64,000 nt of DNA, from the NCBI RefSeq assembly GCF_900167095.1, contig NZ_FUXG01000006.1:62001-126000 (forward strand), written 5' to 3'. Of this stretch, positions 40,558-50,180 are shown one piece after another. Each line of letters opens with the position of its first letter. Within the stretch, counting starts at the first letter, position 1. The stretch comes from Oceanospirillum multiglobuliferum. GTDB lineage: Bacteria > Pseudomonadota > Gammaproteobacteria > Pseudomonadales > Halomonadaceae. The position numbers and the translations under genes are program-made. The notes under the pieces were generated by a model. It ran no database searches and was not told the DNA's origin. It saw nothing but the letters and a program-made list of their open reading frames with translations.

Positions 40558-41385
40558 TTAAGACTTTCCCATGTACATCTTTTTAGCCTCAATGGCACCA
40601 TCAAGCCTCCGGTGAATCAAAGACACTGTAGATAAGATATCAAGTGCATCCTGTTCATCAATCTTCCAAATTATTTTCGGCATATGCGCTGTAGTATTTC
40701 TAAAGGTACCAAAGACTCCTTTGAGTAAGTTACAAAAGCCCTTCTGCTCACTTTGTTGGCTTTCTGTTTCAAGTGAACTCAATGCCAAGTGCGGTACTTT
40801 ACCTTTAAAAGAAAAAGCCTCATCAACCAGTGCGGCTCCATCAAGCGTTAGGCCTGTTTTCTTTCGAATTTTATCCGCAATACTTTTAGTCGCTTCGAAA
40901 ACTGCATGAAAGTAATTATCGACTAATAGCTCTTCCTTGCAGAACATGAGTACGTCTGAATGCACCTTTCTTACCAAGAGATTATTTTTTAGCTTTGTCG
41001 CACGCTCTGCCGCCTCAGATAAAGTACTGACCTTAGATACCTCTCGGACAACTCCATCTTCTTCAAGCTCCAAACCCTCAAAGCAGAGTACCTTATTAAG
41101 TTTCTGCCGAGTGACTTCAAACCAAGCGTGATTATCAAAATATCTTGCAGGCAGCATTACATGTTGGACGAATCCAATAACGTTATTTGCACAACGATCA
41201 GCTTCCTGTTTCATTCTAAGCGAGTCGTAGAGGCGTCGCCATTTTGTAGAGCTTAGGCAAGGATCGTCTATATCACACGCATCAAGAAATGTGGTTATTT
41301 CACTGCCAGTGATACCTTCGGACGTATCCCCTAAAATCTTAGATAACGACTCAATAGACCCCAGATTTAGCTTTGGTATAGGCAC
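40558..41385 (-). CDS. Hypothetical protein with Ymh/TIGR02391-type C-terminal domain
   Basis: A 275-residue protein whose C-terminal 130 residues resemble the Hypoth_Ymh (TIGR02391) family: NYFHAVFEATKSIADKIRKK, LDGAALVDEAFSF and GFCNLLKGVFGTFRNTTAHM. This domain is often found in mobile or defence-related settings and has been linked by name to abortive infection; its activity is not established. The N-terminal part (SLSKILGDTSEGITGSEI) resembles a small domain that often precedes it. The start is GTG 41385 with AAGGA 7 bases upstream. It lies between dnaN's terminator and recF. Domain assignment is from memory and moderately sure. Confidence 0.65.
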   Translation of the reverse strand: MPIPKLNLGSIESLSKILGDTSEGITGSEITTFLDACDIDDPCLSSTKWRRLYDSLRMKQEADRCANNVIGFVQHVMLPARYFDNHAWFEVTRQKLNKVLCFEGLELEEDGVVREVSKVSTLSEAAERATKLKNNLLVRKVHSDVLMFCKEELLVDNYFHAVFEATKSIADKIRKKTGLTLDGAALVDEAFSFKGKVPHLALSSLETESQQSEQKGFCNLLKGVFGTFRNTTAHMPKIIWKIDEQDALDILSTVSLIHRRLDGAIEAKKMYMGKS

Positions 41386-41507
41386 GAATCAATCCTTAAC
41401 TCTAATATTATTACTAAACGGCAATAAAATAGCTGGCTAAAACAAAAATGAATGAGTAATAGCTAACCTTTTCAGCCACAGCTTTCATAATTCATTGATG
41501 TCTTAAA

Positions 41508-41576
41508 TAAAAAAAAGGGCACCCATTCAATACGCTTGACCAATCAAAACGTAACACTGGATGCCCTCTTTGTTCT
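41508..41576 (-). terminator. Terminator after dnaN
   Basis: On the minus strand GGGCATCCA ... TGGGTGCCC (one G-U pair, long loop with an inner TTGATTGGTCAA hairpin) is followed by TTTTTTTT. It ends the dnaA-dnaN transcript before the inserted genes. Confidence 0.65.
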
Positions 41577-41592
41577 TAAAATAGCAGAGCGT

Positions 41593-42699
41593 CTACAAAC
41601 GCATAGGCATCACGACATAGAGTGAATCACCCTTTTCACCAAACTCTTCTACCAACGCACTGCTATTCGGATCGGATACTGTAAGCTGTACTTGTTCGTT
41701 GCTCAGTACATCTAATACATCAATCATGTAGGTCACGTTGAAACCAATCTCTAACGCGGCACCCTGATACTCAATGCTGATATTTTCTTCAGCTTCTTCT
41801 TGCTCAGGGTTATTGGCCGTCACTTGTAAGTTGCCGTCACTTAAAGTCAAACGAACGCCACGGTATTTTTCATTGGAAAGAATAGAGGCACGGTGTAACA
41901 CTTCACGCAGTTGTAAACGGTTGGTCACAATGACTTTATTACCGTTGCGTGGAATGACGCGTTCATATTCTGGAAACTTACCATCGACCAATTTCGAGGT
42001 GAAAATATAGTCTCCGGTTTTAATGCGGATGTGATTGCTACCTAACACCACCTGTACAGGGGTGTCGGAGTCATCAAACAAACGACCTAAGCCCACAATA
42101 CCTTTGTGCGGTACGATGGCGCGAATAGTACTGGCAGATTCATGGGCTAGTGGCAAAGAGCAAGTCGCTAGGCGGTGCCCATCAGTGGCAACGCTACGTA
42201 ACAAACCCGGTGAAAGCTCTAATAGCATACCGTTCAGATAATAACGTACATCTTGCTGCGCCATGGCAAATGCCGTGCGATCCAGTAGACGTTTAAACTG
42301 CCCCTGAGTCAGACTGAATGATAAATCTTGCTGGCTTTCTTCTACTTTAGGGAATTCTGCTGCGGGTAAGGTGGCTAATGAGAAACGGCTTCGACCTGCA
42401 CGGATATGCACTTTTTGATCTTGAACCGAAAACTCAATCTGACTTTGATCAGGTAGTGATTTACAGATATCAAACAGTTTACGGGCAGGTACGGTGATTG
42501 CGCCTGCGGTTTCAATCTGTTCCAGTGCAAGGTGGCTGACAATCTCTACTTCTAAATCAGTACCTGTTAACGATAAACCTTGCTGATCTGCTACCACTAA
42601 AACATTGGATAAAACAGGTAAGGTTTGGCGACGTTCCACTACGCCATTCAAAAGCTGTAATGGACGTAATAAAGCCTCACGGGAGATAGAGAATTTCAT
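41593..42699 (-). CDS. dnaN: DNA polymerase III beta sliding clamp
   Basis: DnaN is the ring that tethers the replicative polymerase to DNA. The 368-residue length and sequence (MKFSISREALLRPLQLLNGV, LPVLSNVLVVADQQGLSLTGTDLEVEI, YLNGMLLELSPGLLRSVATDGHRLA, C-terminal YVVMPMRL) are typical. It lies 63 bp after dnaA on the minus strand. Unlike the usual dnaA-dnaN-recF-gyrB operon, transcription appears to stop after dnaN. Confidence 0.98.
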   Translation of the reverse strand: MKFSISREALLRPLQLLNGVVERRQTLPVLSNVLVVADQQGLSLTGTDLEVEIVSHLALEQIETAGAITVPARKLFDICKSLPDQSQIEFSVQDQKVHIRAGRSRFSLATLPAAEFPKVEESQQDLSFSLTQGQFKRLLDRTAFAMAQQDVRYYLNGMLLELSPGLLRSVATDGHRLATCSLPLAHESASTIRAIVPHKGIVGLGRLFDDSDTPVQVVLGSNHIRIKTGDYIFTSKLVDGKFPEYERVIPRNGNKVIVTNRLQLREVLHRASILSNEKYRGVRLTLSDGNLQVTANNPEQEEAEENISIEYQGAALEIGFNVTYMIDVLDVLSNEQVQLTVSDPNSSALVEEFGEKGDSLYVVMPMRL

Positions 42700-42762
42700 G
42701 TGTTAATAATTCCGTAAACAGGTAACAAATTTCGTTTATAGGGTCACGCGTGAAGCGATCAA

Positions 42763-44283
42763 TCAGCTGGTTAATGCCCGCAGTAGATTTTTATAATCTT
42801 CTCTAATTTCAGCATTCTCTTCCTGCAACTCTTTTACTTTTCGACAAGCGTGTAGCACTGTGGTGTGATCACGACCGCCAAAGGCATCTCCAATCTCTGG
42901 CAAGCTGTGATTCGTCAACTCTTTAGCCAGTGCCATCGCTACTTGTCGAGGCCTTGCCACCGAGCGGCTACGACGCTTTGAAAGCAGATCGGGTAGTTTG
43001 ATGCTGTAATACTCGGCAACAGTACGCTGAATATTGTCGATACCCACTTGTTTATCTTGCACCGCAAATAAGTCACGCAGCGATTCACGAATAAACTCGG
43101 TGGTGATCGGTTGACCACGGAAGTGAGAATCTGCGATAACTTTTTTCAAAGCCCCCTCTAACTCTCGTACGTTAGAGCGCACTTTTTGGGCAATAAAGAA
43201 AGCGGCATCATCGGGTAATAATACCCGCGCTTGATCGGCTTTTTTCTTCAAAATAGCCACACGGGTTTCAAGCTCTGGTGGATCAATGGCAACAGTTAAG
43301 CCCCAACCAAAACGAGATTTTAAACGCTCTTCCATGCCGCTAATCTCTTTAGGGTAGCGGTCACTGGTTAGAATCATCTGCTGACCACCCTCAAGCAAGG
43401 CATTAAAGGTGTGGAAAAACTCTTCTTGTGAGCGTTCTTTACCCGCAAAAAACTGAATATCATCAATCAGTAAGGCATCTACGCTGCGATAAAGGCGCTT
43501 AAAGTCGTTAATCGCATTCAGTTGTAGTGCTTTTACCATATCGGCAACAAAGCGTTCAGAGTGCAAATACATCACTTTAGCATTTGGGTTTTGCTGTACG
43601 AGATAATTACCGACAGCATGCATTAAGTGCGTTTTACCCAAGCCCACACCACCATATAAAAAGAGAGGGTTATAGGCACCACCAGGGTTTTCAGCCACTT
43701 GTCGAGAGGCCGCACGTGCTAGCTGGTTTGATTTACCCTCAACAAAGGTTTCAAACGTGAAGTTGGAGTTTAAAGCGCGCTGATGTTTTAAAGCGCCATC
43801 AACCTGTACATTACGAGGTTCTGATTTGCCAGAATGAGTAATAATTGCAGGTGCATGGGTGATATGTACTTCAGGCTGTTCTATTACCCTTTCTTCAACT
43901 AACTCGCCTTGTTGTTCATTCTGATTTGAAGCTTGGTATTCAGGTTCAGAGATAAAATTCGGTTTTGGGGATGCTGTACGCACAATTACCCCTGGCGGAG
44001 TTACCGAGCGATTTAATACCTGTGGATTAGAAGCAGAACGTTTGCTGCCTATCTCTAGAATAAGTTGTGGTGGTTGCTGATTGCTCAGCTCATTTAGCAA
44101 CTCTGCAATTCTAGTCAAATATTTATCTGACACCCACTGCAAAACAAACCGGTTCGGCGCCAACAGCTTTAAGCTTTGGCCTTCAGTCTCAACCTGAAGT
44201 GGCCGAATCCAAGTATTAAACTGTTGTGATGGTAGTTCATCTTGCAGATAGCCCAAACATTTCTGCCATAGAGTTACAGACAC
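42763..44283 (-). CDS. dnaA: Chromosomal replication initiator protein DnaA
   Basis: DnaA opens the origin. The 506 residues have domain I ([25 protein letters not shown]), a long variable linker (about 85-165), an AAA+ domain with Walker [17 protein letters not shown] and Walker [13 protein letters not shown], and a C-terminal DNA-binding domain with [16 protein letters not shown]. The region upstream is full of its binding sites, allowing autoregulation. Confidence 0.98.
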   Translation of the reverse strand: MSVTLWQKCLGYLQDELPSQQFNTWIRPLQVETEGQSLKLLAPNRFVLQWVSDKYLTRIAELLNELSNQQPPQLILEIGSKRSASNPQVLNRSVTPPGVIVRTASPKPNFISEPEYQASNQNEQQGELVEERVIEQPEVHITHAPAIITHSGKSEPRNVQVDGALKHQRALNSNFTFETFVEGKSNQLARAASRQVAENPGGAYNPLFLYGGVGLGKTHLMHAVGNYLVQQNPNAKVMYLHSERFVADMVKALQLNAINDFKRLYRSVDALLIDDIQFFAGKERSQEEFFHTFNALLEGGQQMILTSDRYPKEISGMEERLKSRFGWGLTVAIDPPELETRVAILKKKADQARVLLPDDAAFFIAQKVRSNVRELEGALKKVIADSHFRGQPITTEFIRESLRDLFAVQDKQVGIDNIQRTVAEYYSIKLPDLLSKRRSRSVARPRQVAMALAKELTNHSLPEIGDAFGGRDHTTVLHACRKVKELQEENAEIREDYKNLLRALTS

Positions 44284-44870
44284 AGCACATCCCCGAAGAA
44301 AAAAGCAAAGACAGCATTTTAGCCCTTCACCCTTAAGTTATCCACATCCAGCCTGAGATTTATCGTTTTTTTGCTTAATTTTTACTGTGGATAACTAGGT
44401 CGTCCAGTCCAGTTGAACTACCCTTCAATTTCAGTGCATAATTTGCCCTGTGTATAAACTGCTTTTTTGTCCACAGCAGTTGCTCAGCAATCTGACAGTC
44501 TTATGGCAATTCATCCGATTATTTATACAATGCTGAAGAGCTTATTAATACTAGGCTCATTACACTTATCCACAGAATTAAGCTTATCCAATAAACATAA
44601 CATCTATTATCTCTTTTTATATATTTAAGATCTTATTTCTTTTATTTATCTGTGGGTATAAGTTTGTCGATTGACCATTTCTGCTCAAAAATTTGATAGG
44701 TTTCTTCGTTGATCAAAAAAGCACCATTTCCAGTTATTTCACTTATTCACACCCTTTTTTCGAAGAATGGTTTGAAGTCTTGCAATTTATTCTCTAGAAT
44801 TCCGCCCCTGATCTAAGACTAGGCGCACTTTCTGCGCCATTTCGTAAGTGAAAGTGTGGGATAAACAGTC
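44284..44870. other. oriC: Candidate oriC (dnaA-rpmH intergenic, DnaA boxes and AT-rich stretch)
   Basis: Perfect DnaA boxes TTATCCACA are at 44338-44346 (+), 44386-44394 (-) and 44566-44574 (+). One-mismatch boxes are TTATACACA at 44449-44457 (-), TTGTCCACA at 44467-44475 (+) and TTATTCACA at 44743-44751 (+). An AT-rich stretch at about 44577-44655 follows the third perfect box, suiting an unwinding element. Genes diverge on either side (dnaA minus, rpmH plus). Pseudomonas origins lie in the same interval. Confidence 0.8.
44772..44800 (+). promoter_or_regulatory. sigma70-type promoter of rpmH-rnpA
   Basis: TTGAAG (44772-44777), a 17-bp spacer and TAGAAT (44795-44800) lie 70 bp before rpmH. 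A small hairpin GGCGCA/TGCGCC (44822-44838) stands in the leader. Confidence 0.65.
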
Positions 44871-45005
44871 ATGAAAAGAACTTTTCAACCTAGCGTTCTA
44901 AAACGCAAACGTAATCACGGTTTCCGTGCTCGTATGGCAACAAAGAACGGTCGTAAGCTAATTGCACGTCGTCGTGCACGTGGTCGCGCTCGTCTTTCTG
45001 CTTAA
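44871..45005 (+). CDS. rpmH: 50S ribosomal protein L34
   Basis: A 44-codon gene for ribosomal protein L34. The translation begins [20 protein letters not shown] and ends [10 protein letters not shown]; nearly half of the residues are Arg or Lys, as in all L34. It is followed 21 bp later by rnpA, the universal arrangement next to the origin. Confidence 0.98.
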   Translation: MKRTFQPSVLKRKRNHGFRARMATKNGRKLIARRRARGRARLSA

Positions 45006-45026
45006 TAACTGGCTAGCTTAGGCTTA

Positions 45027-45425
45027 ATGACCAGTTACGGGTTTCCTCGGCAGGTACGTTTGTTATCTGCTGGGGATTACCGATCCGTTTTTGACGACGC
45101 CCAGATCAAAGTACATGGTCGTTGTTTTCTGATTCTTGCTAGACCCAATGCCCTCCCTCATGCTCGTATCGGTTTAGTACTCGCGAAGAAAAATCTTCGT
45201 CGTGCGGTTGATCGTAATCGTATTCGTCGCCTAACCCGTGAAGCTTTCAGATTAAATCAGCATCAATTACCTGCACTTGATATCGTCTTGCTGACCAAAA
45301 AAGGTTTAGCAGAGGTCAGTTCAGAAGATTATGTTGAGCAACTGACTTACGCCTGGAAGCGTTTAGAGAAGCTAAGTCGCAAGTTTCAGACCAGTCATTC
45401 TGCTGAAAGCCAGACCAAAGACTAA
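45027..45425 (+). CDS. rnpA: Ribonuclease P protein component
   Basis: RnpA is the protein cofactor of RNase P, which matures tRNA 5' ends. The 132-residue protein has PRQVRLLSAGDYRSVFDDA, the RNA-binding RNRIRRLTREAFR (RNR motif), and a basic tail. A yidD gene usually follows rnpA; the 121 bp between rnpA and yidC contain none. Confidence 0.96.
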   Translation: MTSYGFPRQVRLLSAGDYRSVFDDAQIKVHGRCFLILARPNALPHARIGLVLAKKNLRRAVDRNRIRRLTREAFRLNQHQLPALDIVLLTKKGLAEVSSEDYVEQLTYAWKRLEKLSRKFQTSHSAESQTKD

Positions 45426-45546
45426 GTAATAAAGACAAATCAACCGCTTATTTGGCAATATTTGCCAAGGTACGGGTTGCCACTTTGCTTATCCGCCCTC
45501 AAAATAGCATCTCTTTTTTTAACACGAATCCGGTAAGAGCATACCC

Positions 45547-47211
45547 ATGGACGTGAAACGTTTAATTCTGATCGTCTCGCTGGCTTTAGTGTCTTATCTG
45601 ATGGTGGTTCAATGGAATCAGGACTATGGTCCACAGGCAAATGCACCTGTGGCACAAAATGTTCTGCCTTCATCAGCACCTTCAGCCAATGGCACAGTAT
45701 CCAGCGATGACATCCCAAAAAATGCAGTCGCCACTGAAGCAACCGAAAACACAGTAGTCAGCAAAAGTCTGATTGAAGTGCGTACAGATGTTTTAGATCT
45801 GCGTATTGATCCTAAAGGCGGTGATGTTGTTTATGCCGCACTGCCAGAACATAAATACCATGCTGATGTAGCTGATGTGCCTTTTGTTCTTCTGGAGCAA
45901 AATGCGAATCGAGTGTATGTGGCGCAAAGTGGTTTAGCAGGTACTAACGGCCCTGATGCCTCTAAACAAGGTCGTCCAGTTTATAGTGCTGATAAAACAC
46001 TGTTTGAACTGGCGCAAGGACAAGATGAATTAAATGTTGATCTTGTTTTTGTACAAGACAGCGGTGCAGAGATTACTAAGCGTTTTACTTTCCAACGCGG
46101 CCAATATGCGGTGAAGGTCAGCTACCTGATCAACAACAAAGGCAGCGAGGTATGGAAAGGTTATCTTTTTGCTCAGCTCAAACGTGATAACACCCCTGAT
46201 CCATCACAAAGTGAAGGTATGGGTATGCAGTCTTATCTGGGGGCTGCATTCTCTTCAACAGAAGAGAACTATGAAAAAATCACCTTTGATAATATTCAGG
46301 AAAAGCAGTACCGCCGTGAAACGATTGGTGGTTGGGCTGCTATTATCCAACACTACTTTGTCAGTGCTTGGGTACCTGAACAAGATAGCAAACAAGTGTT
46401 CAGTACCCGTGCTAACGCCCAACACCAAAATATTGTGGGCTTTACCAGCGGTGAAACCCTTGTACAGCCGGGTGAACAAGCAACAGTTTCAGCCAAGCTT
46501 TTTGTGGGGCCTAAATATAAAGATCAACTGGAAGCGACTGCACCACACCTTGAGTTAACTGTTGACTTCGGTTGGCTGTGGTTTATCGCACAACCTTTGT
46601 TCCTGCTGTTGGATCTGATTCATGGCTTTGTGGGCAACTGGGGTTGGTCGATTATCTTCTTGACCGTATTGGTGAAAGCCTCTTTCTTCCACCTGTCAGC
46701 TTCTTCTTATCGCTCAATGGCCAATATGCGCCGTGTGGGCCCAGAGCTACAACGCATGAAAGAGCGTTATGGTGATGATCGTCAGAAGATGTCTCAGGCG
46801 ATGATGGAGCTGTACAAGAAAGAGAAGATCAACCCGATTGGTGGCTGTTTACCTATTCTGATCCAGATGCCCGTGTTTATCGCACTGTACTGGATGTTGA
46901 TGGAAAGTGTTGAACTGCGCCATGCGCCATTTATGTTGTGGATCACTGACTTGTCAATGAAGGATCCTTACTTCGTGCTACCAATCATCATGGGCGCGTC
47001 GATGTTTGTTCAGCAACTGTTGAACCCAACACCGCCGGACCCAATGCAGGCTAAGCTGATGAAAGCACTGCCGCTGGTGTTCACGGTATTCTTCTTATGG
47101 TTCCCGTCTGGTCTGGTGATCTACTGGATTGTGAACAACGTGTTGTCGATTGCACAGCAGTACGTGATCACTAAAAACATTGAGAAAAATGCTGGGCCGA
47201 TCAAGTCCTAA
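45547..47211 (+). CDS. yidC: Membrane protein insertase YidC
   Basis: YidC inserts and folds inner-membrane proteins, alone or with SecYEG. The 554-residue Gram-negative form has an N-terminal membrane anchor (RLILIVSLALVSYLMVVQW), a large periplasmic beta domain (about 60-345), and the C-terminal five-helix core with INPIGGCLPILIQMPVFIAL and LPLVFTVFFLWFPSGLVIYW. It continues the rpmH-rnpA unit and ends with a strong terminator. Confidence 0.97.
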   Translation: MDVKRLILIVSLALVSYLMVVQWNQDYGPQANAPVAQNVLPSSAPSANGTVSSDDIPKNAVATEATENTVVSKSLIEVRTDVLDLRIDPKGGDVVYAALPEHKYHADVADVPFVLLEQNANRVYVAQSGLAGTNGPDASKQGRPVYSADKTLFELAQGQDELNVDLVFVQDSGAEITKRFTFQRGQYAVKVSYLINNKGSEVWKGYLFAQLKRDNTPDPSQSEGMGMQSYLGAAFSSTEENYEKITFDNIQEKQYRRETIGGWAAIIQHYFVSAWVPEQDSKQVFSTRANAQHQNIVGFTSGETLVQPGEQATVSAKLFVGPKYKDQLEATAPHLELTVDFGWLWFIAQPLFLLLDLIHGFVGNWGWSIIFLTVLVKASFFHLSASSYRSMANMRRVGPELQRMKERYGDDRQKMSQAMMELYKKEKINPIGGCLPILIQMPVFIALYWMLMESVELRHAPFMLWITDLSMKDPYFVLPIIMGASMFVQQLLNPTPPDPMQAKLMKALPLVFTVFFLWFPSGLVIYWIVNNVLSIAQQYVITKNIEKNAGPIKS

Positions 47212-47228
47212 CGGATCATTGGCCTAAC

Positions 47229-47252
47229 AAAAAGCCCCTGCGGGGGCTTTTT
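47229..47252 (+). terminator. Intrinsic terminator of yidC
   Basis: AAAAAGCCCC - TGCG - GGGGCTTTTT. Confidence 0.88.
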
Positions 47253-47323
47253 GCGTTTTAACAGAAGCGACTATTATTTATTCAACTCACTCAGACCTTT
47301 TTCAGCCTAAGCAGGAGCCGACC

Positions 47324-48703
47324 ATGACCAGTACTGATCTCGACACCATTGCAGCACAAGCCACCCCGACAGGTCGTGGCGGTGTCGGTATTGTGCGAGT
47401 GTCAGGCACAAAAGCCGCTGAAGTGGCTCGACAGATATTAGGCCATCTCCCTAAAGCTCGTTATGCCCACTATGGCCCTTTCTACGATGAAGAACAGAAT
47501 GGCAGTAAGCCGGTTTTGGATGAGGGGATTGCGCTCTATTTTCCTGGCCCGAACTCCTTTACGGGTGAAGATGTTTTAGAGCTGCAAGGTCACGGTGGCC
47601 CAGTCATTATTGATCTATTACTGAAGCGGGTTTTAGCCTGCGGTGTGCGTATGGCGCGTCCAGGCGAGTTTTCAGAGCGCGCATTTCTGAACGATAAACT
47701 CGATTTGGCACAGGCTGAGGCCATTGCTGATCTGATCGACAGCGTGTCAGAACAAGCCGCGCGTAATGCTGTGCGCTCTTTGCAGGGCGAGTTTTCTAAA
47801 CAAGTGCATCAACTGGTGGATCAACTTACCCACTTGCGCATCTATGTTGAGGCTGCAATCGATTTCCCAGAGGAGGAGATCGACTTTCTGGCCGATGGCA
47901 AAGTGCTGAATGACTTGGAACAGATTCAGCAACAGCTGAGTGCAGTGAGACAAAACGCCAGCCAAGGTGCCCTGATGCAAGAAGGGATGACCGTAGTGAT
48001 TGCAGGTCGTCCTAACGCGGGTAAGTCGAGCTTATTGAACGCCCTTTCAGGTCGAGATAGCGCCATCGTCACCGATATAGCTGGTACAACCCGTGATGTG
48101 TTGCGTGAACATATCCACATCGACGGGATGCCACTGCATATTATTGATACCGCAGGTCTACGGGAAACCCCTGATCAGGTGGAACAGATCGGTGTACAGC
48201 GGGCATGGGATGAAATAAACAAAGCAGACCGTGTATTGCTCATGGTCGACAGCACCACAACCGAGGCCACAGATCCTCATCTCATTTGGCCTGACTTTGT
48301 TGATCGTTTGCCGCCTTCTGCGCGGATCAGCGTGATTCGTAATAAAATCGACCAAAGCCAAGAGCAAGCAGGTATTGATTTATCCACATCCACTCCCGTG
48401 GTTCGGCTTTGTGCGAAATCTGGGCTGGGTGTGGATAACCTAAAACAGCACCTTAAACAGGTGATGGGTTATACCGGAGGCACCGAAGGGGGCTTCAGTG
48501 CCCGCCGCCGACATATTGATGCCTTAGACCAAGCGGAAGAGTACCTCAACAACGGCCATTACCAACTGATGACAATGGGGGCGGGTGAGCTATTAGCAGA
48601 AGATCTGCGCATGGCACAAACTGCATTAGGCGAGATTACCGGACAGATCAGTGCTGATGATCTGCTAGGCAAGATTTTTGGCTCGTTCTGTATCGGTAAA
48701 TGA
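47324..48703 (+). CDS. mnmE: tRNA uridine-5-carboxymethylaminomethyl modification GTPase
   Basis: MnmE works with MnmG to modify U34 of certain tRNAs. The 459-residue protein has the N-terminal folate-binding domain ([16 protein letters not shown]), helical domain, an inserted G domain ([32 protein letters not shown]) and the C-terminal CIGK with its catalytic Cys. The partner gene mnmG lies 5.5 kb further on, separated by four genes. Two perfect DnaA boxes fall inside the 3' part (48380, 48430). Confidence 0.97.
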   Translation: MTSTDLDTIAAQATPTGRGGVGIVRVSGTKAAEVARQILGHLPKARYAHYGPFYDEEQNGSKPVLDEGIALYFPGPNSFTGEDVLELQGHGGPVIIDLLLKRVLACGVRMARPGEFSERAFLNDKLDLAQAEAIADLIDSVSEQAARNAVRSLQGEFSKQVHQLVDQLTHLRIYVEAAIDFPEEEIDFLADGKVLNDLEQIQQQLSAVRQNASQGALMQEGMTVVIAGRPNAGKSSLLNALSGRDSAIVTDIAGTTRDVLREHIHIDGMPLHIIDTAGLRETPDQVEQIGVQRAWDEINKADRVLLMVDSTTTEATDPHLIWPDFVDRLPPSARISVIRNKIDQSQEQAGIDLSTSTPVVRLCAKSGLGVDNLKQHLKQVMGYTGGTEGGFSARRRHIDALDQAEEYLNNGHYQLMTMGAGELLAEDLRMAQTALGEITGQISADDLLGKIFGSFCIGK

Positions 48704-48733
48704 TGCCATCATTGGGATGTGGATAACATAAAT

Positions 48734-49597
48734 ATGAGATTTAGCGCACCAGTCACTGCGGCATTTTGGATGATAGGGGCACTGCTGTCGTTTATGGCAA
48801 TGGCGGTGTCTGGTCGAGAGCTTTCAGCAGACTACACCACTTTCCAAATTCTATTTTTTCGCAGTGTTATCGGTGTGGTGCTGATCGGTATTTTGGTGGC
48901 ACACAGTGGCGTTCATCTACTGAAAACCCAGCATCTCACACGGCATTGGTTGCGCAACATTGCTCACTTTGGCGGGCAGTATGGCTGGTTTTATGGTTTG
49001 GCTTATCTCTCCTTGGCTGAGGTGATTGCCATTGAGTTTACTACCCCGATCTGGACCGCTTTGTTTGCATTTTTTCTTTTAGGTGAAAAACTATCCACAG
49101 CTCGAATCACCGCTTTGGTTTTGGGCGTAATTGGCCTGTTACTGATCTTAAGACCTTCAACGGAGGCGCTTAACCCTGCGGCCTTGGCGGTATTAGCTGG
49201 TGCGCTTGGCTATGCCTTTTCTTATATTCAGACCAAATCCCTATCAGGCACTGATGCACCATTGACCATTTTATTTTATATGACGTTGATGCAGTTACCT
49301 TTTGGTTTAGTTCCAAGTTTGATGGACTGGAAAAGCCCCTCATGGGCGATGATGCCGTGGATACTCTTGGTAGGAATCACCGCCATGAGTGCACATTATT
49401 GTATGACCCGTGCGTTTAAACTGGCAGACGCCACCGTTGTCGTACCAATGGATTTTATGCGTTTGCCGTTGATTATGGTGGTGGGTTATCTGCTCTACCA
49501 AGAGTCGGTGGACATTTGGCTTTTGGCGGGCGCATTGCTGATGCTTGTGGGTAACTTAATCAATGTGCGTGCTGAGCAGAAAAAATTAAACAGTTGA
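48734..49597 (+). CDS. EamA/DMT-family transporter
   Basis: A 287-residue permease with about ten membrane helices and two EamA repeats (FMAMAVSGRELSADYTTFQI and the LSLAEVIAIEFTTPIWTALFAFFLLGEKL end of repeat one; LADATVVVPMDFMRLPLIMV in repeat two). Substrate unknown. ATG 48734 is chosen, with GGA 10 bases upstream; an in-frame GTG at 48719 is possible but falls within a perfect DnaA box and has no proper ribosome-binding spacing. It shows no leader like that of the DMT gene at 10978. Confidence 0.83.
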   Translation: MRFSAPVTAAFWMIGALLSFMAMAVSGRELSADYTTFQILFFRSVIGVVLIGILVAHSGVHLLKTQHLTRHWLRNIAHFGGQYGWFYGLAYLSLAEVIAIEFTTPIWTALFAFFLLGEKLSTARITALVLGVIGLLLILRPSTEALNPAALAVLAGALGYAFSYIQTKSLSGTDAPLTILFYMTLMQLPFGLVPSLMDWKSPSWAMMPWILLVGITAMSAHYCMTRAFKLADATVVVPMDFMRLPLIMVVGYLLYQESVDIWLLAGALLMLVGNLINVRAEQKKLNS

Positions 49598-49628
49598 GGC
49601 ATTTTTCACCGCCTCAACTGCGAGGGAA

Positions 49629-50084
49629 TCAAACCACTGCTAGAGTAACCGTTGCTTTTGCTACTAACGACCACTCGGTTTCTGGACTCTCTTCCTGTGG
49701 TAAGGCAAATAGCATCGATTCCGCAATAATCAGGGTGTTACCCGGTTTTAATACAGCGGATTGGCAGATTAAGCGCCGTCCTGAAGCGGGGCGTAGTAGG
49801 TTAATTTTAAACTCTGCGGTGAGCACTCTTTTACCTTCGGCAATCAAGGTTACGCCAGCGGCGCCTGCGGTATGATCACAAAGAGTCGCTTGTACACCCG
49901 CATGCACAAAACCGTCTTGTTGTTGGTGATCCTCCCGAATATCTAAACTGCTGTAGCACAATCCCGGGCTAATCTGTTGAGCTTTTAGGCCTAGCTGCTG
50001 AATAAAAGGCGCACTGGTGAGTACACGCTGTACTTCGACAACGTAGTCAGGGTTCTTCGGTTGAAAATTGCCAAAGGGTTGCAT
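49629..50084 (-). CDS. PaaI-family (hotdog) thioesterase
   Basis: A 151-residue single-domain hotdog protein. DGFVHAGVQATLCDHTAGAAG matches the PaaI/YbaW-type active-site helix with its Asp, and KRVLTAEFKINLLRPASG the following strand. It would hydrolyse an acyl-CoA; the substrate is not predictable. It is on the minus strand downstream of the methyltransferase gene with a gap of about 97 bp, between plus-strand housekeeping genes. Confidence 0.82.
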   Translation of the reverse strand: MQPFGNFQPKNPDYVVEVQRVLTSAPFIQQLGLKAQQISPGLCYSSLDIREDHQQQDGFVHAGVQATLCDHTAGAAGVTLIAEGKRVLTAEFKINLLRPASGRRLICQSAVLKPGNTLIIAESMLFALPQEESPETEWSLVAKATVTLAVV

Positions 50085-50180
50085 AGGTTTCCATCTCTTA
50101 TTGTTGTTTTGCTTTTGATACTAAACCGCTTTGGTGTGTTAAACAGCCGAGTTGTGTGAATGGTCAGTTCTGTTCAATTT

